From Nitrospirillum viridazoti CBAmc (GTDB lineage Bacteria > Pseudomonadota > Alphaproteobacteria > Azospirillales > Azospirillaceae), in NCBI RefSeq assembly GCF_000730165.1, contig NZ_CP022112.1:1342001-1406000 (forward strand): DNA of 64,000 nt. Reading direction: 5' to 3'. Positions 55,748-64,000 of this stretch are shown here, one piece after another; positions within the stretch are counted from its first letter, which is position 1, and the number at the start of each line of letters is the position of its first letter. The notes beneath the pieces were generated by a model that saw nothing but the letters and a program-made list of their open reading frames with translations, did not search any database and was not told where the DNA came from. The position numbers and the translations under genes are program-made.

Positions 55748-58700
55748 TTGCCAGCCCACTACCTGAAGCTGCACGGCAAAGGCCTGCGCGCCCGGCTGCA
55801 AATCCTGCTGCTGGTGGTGGTGGCACCCCTCACGGCCCTGTCCATCGCCGACTACGGCGCCCGGCGGTCGGAGGCCATCGCCGGCGCCCAGGCCCAGGCA
55901 CTGGGCCTGGCGCACGCGGTGGCCGGGCAGCAGGCGATGCTGATCGCCCAGGCCCGGCATATCGCGGACACGCTGATCAGCGAAAGCGCGCGCCTGCCGC
56001 TGGAGGAGTGTGTGCAGGACGCGCGGCTGATAAAGGCGGCCCATCCCTGGATCACCAACGTCAATCTGATGGGACCGGATGGCCAGGCCTTCTGTTCCTC
56101 CTCCGCGCCACCCTTCCAGAGCTTTGGCGACCGCGACTATTTCCAGACCCTGATCAAGACCGGCCAGCCGACCATCAGCGATTTCCTGATCGGCCGCACC
56201 TCGGGCCAACCGGTGATGGTGGTGGCGCAGATGCAGGCCACCCCCAAGGGCGGCGTCGCCCGGGTGGCCAGCACCGCCATCAGCCTGCAATGGCTGGAGG
56301 ACATGGGCCGGCAGTTGGTGGAGACGCGGCACGCCGTGTTCCTGGCGGTGGACCGCCATGGTCATATTCTGGCGCGCTATCCGGAGGCCGGTGCCGAGGT
56401 GGGGGATGGCGAACCTCGCTCGCCCTTGATCGGCGCCATGCTGGCCACGCCGGACGGCAACGCCGACACGGTCGATTTGCATGGCGTGGGCCGGCTGTTC
56501 GGCATCGCCAGCGTGGGGGATACTGGTGCCCGCGTGGCCGTCGGCCTGTCCAAGGCCGATGTGCTGGCCGCCGCCAACATCGATTTCCGCCGCAACCTGG
56601 TGGTGGTTCTGGCCGTCACCCTGCTGGCCTTCGCCGTGGGTGTGGCGGGGTTGGAGCTGTCGGTCCTGCGCTGGCTGCGCGCCCTGGGCGACGCGGCGCA
56701 GCGCATCGCTGCCGGCGACCGCGCCATCCACATCGACAGCCCCGGCAGCGGGCCGGAACTGGAGGCCGTGGCCCAGGCCTTCAACGCCATGGCTGACGCC
56801 GTCGCCCGGCAGGAGCAGGAACTGGTGGCGCGGGAGGAGCGTTTCCGCGACCTGACGGAGGTGTCGACCGACTGGTACTGGGAAACGGACGAGACCCACC
56901 GCCTGACCTACATCTCCGACGGGGTGCAGTTCGTGGGCATCGACATGACCCAGTTGCTGGGCCGCACCCGGCGGGAGCTGTCGACCAATGCCGACGCCGC
57001 CCACTGGGTGGTCTACGAGGGTTTCCTCAACACACGCACCCCCTTCCGCGACTTCACCTATTCCGTCCCGGGCCCAAACGGCCAGATCCGGCACGTGGAA
57101 ATCTCCGGCCGGCCCTATTACGCGCCCAACGGCCGCTTTCGCGGTTTTCGCGGAGTGGGGCGCAATATCACGCCCCTGGTGGAGGCGCGCCAGCACCTGC
57201 AGGAACGCGACAGGCTGCTGACCACCATCCTGGAATCCATCGACCAGGGCATCGTCGCCTTCGACGCCCAGCTGCGCCTGTCCATCCGCAATCGCCATTT
57301 CCTGGACCTGATGGGGCTGAAGGCGGGGGATTGCCCGCCCGGCCTGCCCCTGGGGGAGGTCGAGCTCCTGCTGAAGGATGGCGCCGCCGACCCGCTGGCG
57401 GGGGTGCGCTCGCCGGAGCCCATGACCTATGAGCTCACACGGGCCGATGGCAGCACGCTGGAGGCGCGGGCCATCCCCATGCCGGGCGGCGGCTTCGTCG
57501 TCAGCTATATGGACATGACGCTGCAGCGGCGGCAGGTCAGCGACCTGATCGACGCGCGGGACCGCCTGGCGGCGCAGGCGCGCGAACTGCGCACCCTGGC
57601 GGAGGAGCTGGACGCAGCCCGCCGCGCCGCCGAGGCGGCCAACGCCGCCAAGTCGGACTTCCTGGCCAACATGAGCCATGAGATCCGCACGCCCATGAAC
57701 GGCGTCATGGGCATGGTGCAGCTGTTGCTGGAAAGCCCGCTGACCGCCGACCAGGCGACCTACGCCGCCATCATCCGCGACAGCGCCGAGGCCCTGCTGT
57801 CCATCATCAACGACATCCTGGACATCTCGAAGCTGGAAGCGGGGCGGGTGGAGCTGGAGGAGGTGCCCTTCGCCCTGGCCGACGTCACCGCCGGCGTGCT
57901 GGCCATCCTGGAACCACGCGCCCGCGACAAGGGCATCCGGCTGGAAACGATGGTGGTGGGGGCGGCCCCCGGCCATTATCGGGGCGACCCGTTCCGCCTA
58001 CGCCAGGTCCTGCTGAACCTGGTGGGCAACGCCGTGAAGTTCACAGAGAGGGGATCGGTCACGCTGGAGGTGGAGGTGGGCATCGCCAAGGACGGCCTGG
58101 TGCCGCTGCACTTCGCCGTGCGCGACACCGGCATCGGCATCAGCGCGCCAGCCCAGGCGCAGTTGTTCCGCAAGTTCGGACAGGCGGACACCTCGATCTC
58201 CCGCCGCTTCGGCGGGTCGGGTCTGGGCTTGGCCATTTCCCAGCGGCTGGTGGCGCTCATGGGCGGCGCCATCACCCTGGACAGCACGCTGAACCAGGGC
58301 AGCACCTTCGCCTTCACCGTGCGCCTGCCGGCGGCGCGCGCCAAGGATATGCCCAAGGCGCAGGCCCTGCCCCCGATACAGGGATCGCCATCGGCCTCGC
58401 CCCTGCGCCCCAGCCGACCGCCCAAGCCCATCCGGCCCGGCCTGCCCGCCGGCAACGGCGCCCGGCTGCTGGTGGTGGACGACAACTCCATCAATCAGAC
58501 GGTCGCCCGGACCATGCTGGAGAAGCTGGGCTATCGTGTCACCCTGGCCGGCGACGCCCGTACAGCCCTGGATCTTTACGAGCGCGAAACCTTCCACGCC
58601 GTGCTGATGGACATCCAGATGCCGGAGATGGACGGCGTGCAGGCCACCCAGCGCATCCGCGACATTCAGGAAGGAACGGGCCGGCCGCGCACCCCCGTCA

Positions 58701-59323
58701 TCGCCATGACGGCCAACGCCATGGCCGGCATGCGCGAGGAATATCTGGCCGCCGGCATGGACGACTACATCGCCAAACCCTTCGCCCTACCCACCCTGGC
58801 CACCACTGTGGCGCGCTGGGTCGCGGCCGGCGGGCCGATCGAGGACAGTGTGGAAGCAGCCGTTCCCGCCACCCCCGCCGCTTCAACCTCAGTACAGGTC
58901 CCGGTATCGGCCCCGGTATCGGTTTCCCCGGTATCGGTTCCGTCGGCACCGGTGGCCGGTCCGCCCGTGCTGGACCCGGCCCCGCTGCGCCAGCTGGCGG
59001 AGCTGTTGGACACCGACACCCTGGCCGACCTGGTCATGTCATCGGTGAACGAATGCGAAGCGCGGGTGGCGGCGCTGGAGGCCCTGGCGAACACCAGCGA
59101 CACCGACGCCATGGCCAGGGCCGCCCATACCCTTATCGCCACGGCGGGCGATATCGGGTTGCGCCAGATGCAGGCAACGGCCACCCGCATCCAGACCTGC
59201 GCGCGCGCCGGCAAGGCGGACGAGTGCCGGCCCGAAATCGCCGCCCTGGCGGCGGCCTTGCCCGCCAGCCTGGCCGCGGTGGCCGCCGTGCTGAAGCCGC
59301 TACTGAAGAGGAACGAAGGGTAA
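55748..59323 (+). CDS. Hybrid sensor histidine kinase (Cache-HAMP-PAS-PAS-HisKA-HATPase-REC-Hpt)
   Basis: 1191 residues. TTG is the only start, with an in-frame stop at 55727-55729 and GGAAAGG upstream. Membrane helices at about 17-35 and 283-303 enclose a Cache-like periplasmic sensor with GDRDYF; HAMP about 304-355; PAS about 362-480 and 488-600; HisKA with H644 in [14 protein letters not shown]; HATPase with [15 protein letters not shown] and GGSGLGLAI; receiver with D955 in [12 protein letters not shown]; Hpt with H1127 in [12 protein letters not shown], missing the usual lysine after the histidine. A complete phosphorelay in one protein; the final response regulator is not identifiable here. 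Confidence 0.92.
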   Translation: MPAHYLKLHGKGLRARLQILLLVVVAPLTALSIADYGARRSEAIAGAQAQALGLAHAVAGQQAMLIAQARHIADTLISESARLPLEECVQDARLIKAAHPWITNVNLMGPDGQAFCSSSAPPFQSFGDRDYFQTLIKTGQPTISDFLIGRTSGQPVMVVAQMQATPKGGVARVASTAISLQWLEDMGRQLVETRHAVFLAVDRHGHILARYPEAGAEVGDGEPRSPLIGAMLATPDGNADTVDLHGVGRLFGIASVGDTGARVAVGLSKADVLAAANIDFRRNLVVVLAVTLLAFAVGVAGLELSVLRWLRALGDAAQRIAAGDRAIHIDSPGSGPELEAVAQAFNAMADAVARQEQELVAREERFRDLTEVSTDWYWETDETHRLTYISDGVQFVGIDMTQLLGRTRRELSTNADAAHWVVYEGFLNTRTPFRDFTYSVPGPNGQIRHVEISGRPYYAPNGRFRGFRGVGRNITPLVEARQHLQERDRLLTTILESIDQGIVAFDAQLRLSIRNRHFLDLMGLKAGDCPPGLPLGEVELLLKDGAADPLAGVRSPEPMTYELTRADGSTLEARAIPMPGGGFVVSYMDMTLQRRQVSDLIDARDRLAAQARELRTLAEELDAARRAAEAANAAKSDFLANMSHEIRTPMNGVMGMVQLLLESPLTADQATYAAIIRDSAEALLSIINDILDISKLEAGRVELEEVPFALADVTAGVLAILEPRARDKGIRLETMVVGAAPGHYRGDPFRLRQVLLNLVGNAVKFTERGSVTLEVEVGIAKDGLVPLHFAVRDTGIGISAPAQAQLFRKFGQADTSISRRFGGSGLGLAISQRLVALMGGAITLDSTLNQGSTFAFTVRLPAARAKDMPKAQALPPIQGSPSASPLRPSRPPKPIRPGLPAGNGARLLVVDDNSINQTVARTMLEKLGYRVTLAGDARTALDLYERETFHAVLMDIQMPEMDGVQATQRIRDIQEGTGRPRTPVIAMTANAMAGMREEYLAAGMDDYIAKPFALPTLATTVARWVAAGGPIEDSVEAAVPATPAASTSVQVPVSAPVSVSPVSVPSAPVAGPPVLDPAPLRQLAELLDTDTLADLVMSSVNECEARVAALEALANTSDTDAMARAAHTLIATAGDIGLRQMQATATRIQTCARAGKADECRPEIAALAAALPASLAAVAAVLKPLLKRNEG
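58900..58940 (+). repeat. Short tandem repeat in the hybrid kinase linker
   Basis: CCCGGTATCGG-like units occur four times and encode a Pro/Val/Ser linker ([15 protein letters not shown]) between the receiver and Hpt domains. Probably a flexible hinge. Confidence 0.65.
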
Positions 59324-59341
59324 TACCAAGCCGGCGGCGCC

Positions 59342-60097
59342 TTACACCTGGCGCTCACCCGCCCACCATTCGTCCGCCGTAGGCAGCGTGCCGTAGCTTT
59401 GGCGCAGGGCGTTGGACCAATGGTCGCGCACATGCTGGAAATAGCTGTCGGTCTCGGTGATGCGGCGGTGGATGCGCAGCTGCATATCGTCGCGATGGTA
59501 GACCGCAAGGTCGATGGGCATGCCGACAGACAGGTTGCTGCGCAGGGTGCTGTCCATGGAAACCAGCACCAGCTTCACCCCGTCCTGCACCGGCGTGTCG
59601 TAAGAGACGACACGATCCAGGATGGGCTTGCCGTACTTGTGCTCCCCGATCTGCAGGTAGGGCGTTTCGGGCGTCGCCTCGATGAAGTTGCCGGGCGAAT
59701 AAATCTGGAACAGGCGCATGCCCCGGCCCCGGATCTGTCCCCCCAGCAGGAACGACGCGTCGAAGCCCACGCCCTGCGCCTTCATGGCCAGGCCGTCGCT
59801 GTTGTAGACGTCGCGGATGGCGGCCCCCACCAGCTGGGCGGCGCGGAACATGGACGGGACGGTGGCCAACGTTTCCGGATCGGCATCGCCGATGGAAACG
59901 CCTTCGTGCAGGCGGTTCACCACCGACTGGCTGATGGACAGGTTGCCCGCCGTCAGCAGGACCATGCAGCGCTCACCCGGGGTTTCGAACCGGTGCATCT
60001 TGCAGAAGGTGGAGATGTTGTCGACCCCCGCGTTGGTGCGGGTGTCGGAGAGCATCACCAGCCCAGCCTTCAGGAACAGGGCGACGCAATAGGTCAT
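59342..60097 (-). CDS. Anbu-type proteasome homologue (Ntn hydrolase)
   Basis: 251 residues. The start MTYCVALFLKAGLV is the Anbu signature: Thr2 becomes the N-terminal nucleophile after Met removal. SDTRTNAGVD with the catalytic Asp, STFCKMH with the lysine, and LLTAGNLSISQ also match proteasome beta-fold proteins. Anbu forms open-ring or helical assemblies in the cytoplasm; its natural substrates are unknown. ATG at 60095-60097 with GAGG upstream, needed to give Thr at position 2. It lies 219 bp behind the alpha-E gene. Elsewhere Anbu is encoded with circularly permuted ATP-grasp, alpha-E and transglutaminase-like genes; the last is missing here. Confidence 0.9.
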   Translation of the reverse strand: MTYCVALFLKAGLVMLSDTRTNAGVDNISTFCKMHRFETPGERCMVLLTAGNLSISQSVVNRLHEGVSIGDADPETLATVPSMFRAAQLVGAAIRDVYNSDGLAMKAQGVGFDASFLLGGQIRGRGMRLFQIYSPGNFIEATPETPYLQIGEHKYGKPILDRVVSYDTPVQDGVKLVLVSMDSTLRSNLSVGMPIDLAVYHRDDMQLRIHRRITETDSYFQHVRDHWSNALRQSYGTLPTADEWWAGERQV

Positions 60098-60154
60098 CTT
60101 CAGGCCTCGACATGCGGGACGCCATCCTTGACGGGCGGCTTTCTTCCTCAGGTG

Positions 60155-60191
60155 GGGGATAGGCACCCCGACGAACAGGGCGCCTATCCCC
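60155..60191 (-). promoter_or_regulatory. Inverted repeat in the Anbu leader
   Basis: GGGGATAGGC (60155-60164) and GCCTATCCCC (60182-60191) are perfectly complementary, 17-base loop, about 58 bp before the Anbu start. Could be an mRNA hairpin or an operator. Confidence 0.5.
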
Positions 60192-60276
60192 ATGCCCCGT
60201 CATACCGCGAAACCGGCGGCTGTCACCAGGGGGTGCGCACGTTAAGTATTGGCGACGGCCCGGAAACGCAACGAAT

Positions 60277-60304
60277 GGATCCGGCCGCAACCGGGGCCGG
60301 ATCC
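60277..60304 (-). terminator. Hairpin after the alpha-E gene
   Basis: GGATCCGGCC (60277-60286) pairs with GGCCGGATCC (60295-60304), a perfect 10-bp stem with eight-base loop 13 bp after the alpha-E stop. Minus-strand sequence after it is ATTCGTTGCGTT, no solid T-run, so partial termination or processing is more likely than full stop. Confidence 0.55.
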
Positions 60305-60316
60305 CACCGCGTCGGC

Positions 60317-61267
60317 TCAGCGGACGTTGAGGTAGAAGCCGCTGATCTCCTGGCCCAGGCGCAGCATGTCGTCGATGAACTGCGTCACGTATTCGTGCAG
60401 GCCGAACTGGAAGATGTCCTCCACCCGTCCGTAGCGCAGCCGGGCATGGATCTCGCCCGCCAGGCGGTGGCACTCGCCCCGCTGGCCGCCATAGCGCACG
60501 GCCAGGGCCTCCAGCAGGTCCACCACATGGGCCAGGCAGGCCACCAGGGACCGGGGCATTTCCGGCCGCAGGATCAGCAGCTCGGCGATCAGCCAGGGCT
60601 TCAGGCGGTCATGATAGACCCAGTGATAGCTGCGCAGGGCGGAGACGGCCCGCAGGATGCTTTGCCACTGATAATAATCCAGCACCCCGCCCACGCCCTC
60701 ATGGTCCGGCAGCAGGACGTGATACTTGACGTCCAGGATGCGGGCGGTGTTGTCCGCCCGTTCCAGCAGCGTGCCCAGATGGGTGAACAGGTAGCCGTCG
60801 TTGCGCAGCATGGTATTGGCATAGGTGCCGCAGAACAGCAGGGAGCGCTGCGCCACCCAATCCATCAGGCCGGGCAGGCTGTCCGCCGCCAGGCGGTCGG
60901 CCTTCAAGGCCCGGGTCTGCTGCCAGGTCTCGTTCAGCGCCTCCCACGTTTCCACTGTCAGGGCGGTGCGCACGGCGCGGCCGTTGCGCCGGGCTGTCTC
61001 GATGCAGGACACGATGCTGGACGGGTTCTCCGGGTCCAGCACCAGATAGTCCAGCACCAGGGAGGGCACGATCTCCCCATGCTTGGCGAGGTAGCCTGGC
61101 TCCGTCCCGGTGGCCACCAGGGTGGAGCGCCACTCGTTGCCCGGATTGTCCAGGGACAGCGACATGTTGGACATGCGGTTGCCCACCTGCACCAGGCGCG
61201 CGACGCTGGCCGCCCGCTCCATATAGCGGGCCAGCCAGAACAGTCCGTCTGCGGTACGGCTCAGCAT
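60317..61267 (-). CDS. Alpha-E domain protein (DUF403)
   Basis: 316 residues, almost entirely alpha-helical, starting MLSRTADGLFWLARYMERA, the typical alpha-E N-terminus, with LGTLLERADNTARILDVKYH in the middle. Alpha-E proteins are conserved partners of circularly permuted ATP-grasp enzymes and are thought to work with them in an unidentified peptide-bond-forming or peptide-modifying pathway. Starts three bases after the ATP-grasp stop. Confidence 0.92.
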   Translation of the reverse strand: MLSRTADGLFWLARYMERAASVARLVQVGNRMSNMSLSLDNPGNEWRSTLVATGTEPGYLAKHGEIVPSLVLDYLVLDPENPSSIVSCIETARRNGRAVRTALTVETWEALNETWQQTRALKADRLAADSLPGLMDWVAQRSLLFCGTYANTMLRNDGYLFTHLGTLLERADNTARILDVKYHVLLPDHEGVGGVLDYYQWQSILRAVSALRSYHWVYHDRLKPWLIAELLILRPEMPRSLVACLAHVVDLLEALAVRYGGQRGECHRLAGEIHARLRYGRVEDIFQFGLHEYVTQFIDDMLRLGQEISGFYLNVR

Positions 61268-61270
61268 TGG

Positions 61271-62692
61271 TCAGCGCTCCAGTACCCAGGTGTCTTTGGT
61301 GCCGCCGCCCTGGCTGGAATTCACCACCAGGGAGCCCTCGCGCAGGGCCACGCGGGTGAGCCCGCCGGGCACCACCCGGATCTCCCGCCCGTTCAGCACG
61401 AAAGGCCGCAGGTCGACATGGCGGGGGGCGATGCCCTGCTCCACGAAGGTCGGGCAGGTGGACAGCGCCAGCGTCGGCTGGGCGATGTAGTCGGCCGGCC
61501 GCGCCTTGATGCGGTCGGCGAACACCGCCCGGTCGGCGGCGGTGGATTGCGGCCCGATCAGCATGCCGTAGCCGCCGGACCCGCGCGTCTCCTTCACCAC
61601 CAGTTCGTGCAGGTGCTCCAGCACGTATTTGCGGTCGTCGTCCCGTTCGCAGAGATAGGTGGGGACGTTCAACAGGATGGGTTCTTCTCCAAGATAGAAG
61701 CGGATCATTTCGGGGACGAAAGGATAGATTGCCTTGTCGTCCGCGATGCCGGTGCCGACGGCGTTGGCCAGGGTGACCCGGCCGGCGCGGTAGGCCGCGA
61801 ACAGGCCAGGCACGCCCAGGGCGCTGTCGGGACGGAAGGTCAGCGGGTCCAGGTAATCGTCGTCGATGCGGCGGTACAGCACGTCCACCCGCTTCGGCCC
61901 TTGGGTGGTGCGCATGTAGACGAAGCCCTCGTCCACGAACAGGTCGCCGCCCTCCACCAGTTCCACGCCCATCTCATCGGCCAGGAACGAGTGTTCGTAA
62001 TAGGCGCTGTTGTAGGACCCGGGCGTCAGCACCGCCACGGTGGGGGCATCGCGGCAGGCGGGCGGCGCCACCGACTTCAGCGTGTCCAGCAGGTCTTCCG
62101 GGTAGTGGGAGACGGGCGCCAGCTTGTGCATGCCGCAGAGGTCGGGTAACAGGCGCAGCATGGCCTCGCGGTTTTCCAGCATGTAGGAGACACCGGACGG
62201 CGTGCGGCAATTGTCTTCCAGCACATAGAAATTGTCCGCATCCAGTCGGACGATGTCGATGCCGGCCACATGGGTGTAAGCGCCGGCCGGGGGCAGGAAG
62301 CCCTGCATCTCGGGTCGGAAGCTTTCGTTCCCCAGCACCATGCGTTCCGGCACCTTGCCCGCGCGCAGGATGTGGCGTTCGCCGTAGACATCGGCCAGGA
62401 AGGCGTTCAGCGCCTTCACCCGCTGGTGCAGGCCCAGCGACAGCCTGTCCCATTCGGCCCGCGCCAGCACGCGGGGAATGATGTCGAAGGGGATCAACCG
62501 TTCCGGATCCCCACCTTCCGTGTACACCGCGAAGGTGATGCCCACACGCCGGAACAGCGTCTCCGCCTCGCGGCGCTTCAGTTCCAGTTTGTCGGACGGC
62601 ATTTCGCGCAGCCATCGTTCGATGTCCGCATACGGGCCGCGCACCTCATCCGACATGCCCATTTCATTGAATGGACCGTCTGCTTTCGCCAT
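61271..62692 (-). CDS. Circularly permuted ATP-grasp protein (DUF404/407)
   Basis: 473 residues. ITFAVYTEGGDPERLIPFD near the start, GIDIVRLDADNFYVLEDNCRTPSG in the middle (acidic metal/ATP-binding residues) and LVVKETRGSGGYGM late, which is the permuted ATP-binding lysine/glycine loop, define the family. Predicted to ligate an amino group to a carboxylate with ATP, product unknown. ATG at 62690-62692 has GGGGAAGGGG directly upstream; the ATG five codons earlier lies in front of that site. First gene of the Anbu operon. Confidence 0.92.
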   Translation of the reverse strand: MAKADGPFNEMGMSDEVRGPYADIERWLREMPSDKLELKRREAETLFRRVGITFAVYTEGGDPERLIPFDIIPRVLARAEWDRLSLGLHQRVKALNAFLADVYGERHILRAGKVPERMVLGNESFRPEMQGFLPPAGAYTHVAGIDIVRLDADNFYVLEDNCRTPSGVSYMLENREAMLRLLPDLCGMHKLAPVSHYPEDLLDTLKSVAPPACRDAPTVAVLTPGSYNSAYYEHSFLADEMGVELVEGGDLFVDEGFVYMRTTQGPKRVDVLYRRIDDDYLDPLTFRPDSALGVPGLFAAYRAGRVTLANAVGTGIADDKAIYPFVPEMIRFYLGEEPILLNVPTYLCERDDDRKYVLEHLHELVVKETRGSGGYGMLIGPQSTAADRAVFADRIKARPADYIAQPTLALSTCPTFVEQGIAPRHVDLRPFVLNGREIRVVPGGLTRVALREGSLVVNSSQGGGTKDTWVLER

Positions 62693-63093
62693 AAACCCCT
62701 TCCCCATCGGTAGGCCCGACTGATTGGTTGAGCAAGAGCCACGCCAACTCGGCCTAGCCTAGGAACTGCCCAGGAAATATGCGTTCCGCCAAGGACGCAA
62801 AAGCATGGGCGCCCAATGCGCAGGCATCCGCCCGCCGTTCATCGCCCATAAATTGTGCAGATGCTCTTATAGCCCTGGCCTCCGCCCGATGCGGACCCCG
62901 ATGCGGACCGTTGCGGCGATATGATCACAGGTTTCCTCCTCAACCGCGCGCCGGCCGCCCTGGCAAACCAAAAGGCGCGCTTATCCTTGTCTGCCTTCAA
63001 TCGAACAGGCCCTGCGCCAGGTCAAGACCCGGCCAGGACAGTCAAAAGAAGTTCACTTGAGGGAACGGGGTTTCAACCGGCGGCTTCTATCGC
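62693..63093. other. Intergenic region upstream of the ATP-grasp/Anbu operon
   Basis: No supported gene in about 400 bp. It should contain the operon promoter and the 3' end of the LysR transcript. A perfect 12-bp tandem duplication, CCCGATGCGGAC twice, is at 62885-62908. No clear terminator hairpin or sigma boxes were found. Confidence 0.5.
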
Positions 63094-63984
63094 TTAAGCC
63101 AAATCCCGGCGGCCCATTTCGTCTAGAAAGGCGCTAGCCGCGCGGCTTAGCCCGCGATCGGCATGACGCACCAAAGTGAAGGCGCGCGGGGCCAGGGCCA
63201 AGGGCACGGGATGCAGCAGCCCCACCTCGATGCTGCCGCTGGCGACGGAGGCCGACAGCGCCGCCGCGCCGCCGCCCGCCTCCACCGCCGCCCGCACCGC
63301 CTCGTTCGAAGGCAGCTCCAGCGCGATGCGCAACCGGGCGGTATCCACGCCCAAGTCCGCCAGGGCCGCCAGGAAGGCGGAGCGGGTGCCCGAGCCCTGT
63401 TCCCGCATGATCCAGGGCGTCTCGTGCAGGTCGGCCGGCGCCACCGTCTCGCGGAAGGCCCAGGGATGATGGGGGGCGACCACCACCACCAGCTGGTCCA
63501 GCGCCACCTGGTGGGCGGACAGGTCAGGGCTGTCCACCGCCCCCTCGACGAAGCCCAGGTCGGCCGTGCCGTCCAGCACGGCGGCCGCCACCTGCGCCGT
63601 GTTGCCGATGGTGAGGTCCAGGTCCACACCCGGGTGCCGGTCGCGGAAGGCCACCAGGTGGCGCGGCAGCCAATAGCTGGCGATGGTCTGGCTGGCCTGC
63701 ACCCGTAACTGCCCGCGCTGCAGGCCCGACAGTTCGGCCAGCGCCCGTTCGGCCATGTCGGCCCGGGCCAGCACGGCCTTGGCCTCCGCCAGGAACAGGC
63801 GGCCGGCCTCCGTCAGGGTGATGCCGCGGCCCACGCGGTTGAACAGGGCCGTCTGGTAGCGATCCTCCAGCGCCGCGACGGCGGCGCTGGCCGCCGACTG
63901 TGCCAGGTTCAGGGCGCGTGCCGCCTGGGTCACGTGCTGGCGTTCCGCCACCGCCACGAAGATGCGCAACTGTTCCAGGGTCAA
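63094..63984 (-). CDS. LysR-family transcriptional regulator
   Basis: 296 residues. Winged helix-turn-helix at the N-terminus (LEQLRIFVAVAERQHVTQAA, SQSAASAAVAALE-like positions, LFNRVGRGITLTEAG), then a two-lobed effector domain (about 90-290; LRVQASQTIASYWLPRHLVAF, LGFVEGAVDSPDL). The YeiE/CysL-like subgroup is closest by eye. ATG at 63982-63984, sixteen bases from the window edge; the gene it probably controls divergently lies outside. Confidence 0.92.
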   Translation of the reverse strand: MTLEQLRIFVAVAERQHVTQAARALNLAQSAASAAVAALEDRYQTALFNRVGRGITLTEAGRLFLAEAKAVLARADMAERALAELSGLQRGQLRVQASQTIASYWLPRHLVAFRDRHPGVDLDLTIGNTAQVAAAVLDGTADLGFVEGAVDSPDLSAHQVALDQLVVVVAPHHPWAFRETVAPADLHETPWIMREQGSGTRSAFLAALADLGVDTARLRIALELPSNEAVRAAVEAGGGAAALSASVASGSIEVGLLHPVPLALAPRAFTLVRHADRGLSRAASAFLDEMGRRDLA

Positions 63985-64000
63985 GGGTTGGGCCCGCCGT

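Noticed and set aside
62779-63060. 93-codon plus-strand open frame before the ATP-grasp gene
   Set aside because: Arg/Pro/Ala-rich random-looking translation and no ribosome binding site.

Overview
The window is GC-rich chromosomal DNA, densely coded, with no rRNA, tRNA, CRISPR array, insertion sequence or prophage block that I can see. Long TonB-dependent receptors of the Xanthomonas/Caulobacter type, flavin halogenase next to glycosidases, HWE/HisKA_2 kinases, DUF6356, a GH97/GH13/GH15 starch set and an Anbu-type proteasome homologue together point to an alphaproteobacterium. A soil or plant-associated Rhodospirillales member (Azospirillaceae such as Nitrospirillum or Niveispirillum) is my best guess, but this is inference from gene content only.

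Layout. 1-2000: tail of a Bcr/CflA-type exporter, then a flavin monooxygenase/cupin pair. 2223-4735: a two-component pair whose kinase begins with a domain that matches plant ethylene receptors at every copper- and ethylene-binding position. 4912-11201: trehalose synthesis (TPS, TPP) and a glycosyltransferase plus glycogen-debranching-type glucosidase. 11409-16821: HxlR regulator, a four-gene SGNH/SGNH/MBOAT/small membrane protein operon that looks like a polysaccharide O-acylation module, and a solitary GH24 lysozyme. 17085-17810: exported SH3 protein with a Pro/Gly/His/Asp-rich tail.

17825-41776 is a carbohydrate-capture region with two TonB-receptor loci. The first (17825-26236) has a Tat-exported GH85 endo-beta-N-acetylglucosaminidase, a TonB receptor, a divergent SSS-family sugar symporter and a LacI regulator; twin palindromic operators lie over the receptor promoter. 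The second (27495-41776) is a starch/maltodextrin set: TonB receptor, flavin halogenase, two GH13 enzymes and GH97 in one tightly coupled operon, plus a GH15 glucoamylase. The receptor and GH15 upstream regions share a pair of ATACGTAT boxes 32-33 bp apart, so they are probably one regulon. An AT-richer toxin-antitoxin-like pair (30248-31025) sits between GH15 and GH97.

41777-46949: a two-component system with a MacB/FtsX-type ABC transporter, the ABC start site lying behind a hairpin that covers its ribosome binding site. 47160-49219: Cu/Zn superoxide dismutase and a TPR/aspartyl-hydroxylase-like oxygenase. 49376-59323: a signalling stretch (HisKA kinase coupled to an HD-GYP response regulator, DUF6356, Lrp/AsnC regulator, a CHASE3 kinase with a damaged ATP-binding site, and a large hybrid kinase). 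59342-62692: ATP-grasp, alpha-E and Anbu proteasome-like protease operon. 63094-63984: LysR regulator.

The parts most worth following up are the ethylene-receptor-like kinase, the GH85 locus with its operators, the shared ATACGTAT regulon with an embedded halogenase, and the Anbu operon that lacks its usual transglutaminase gene.
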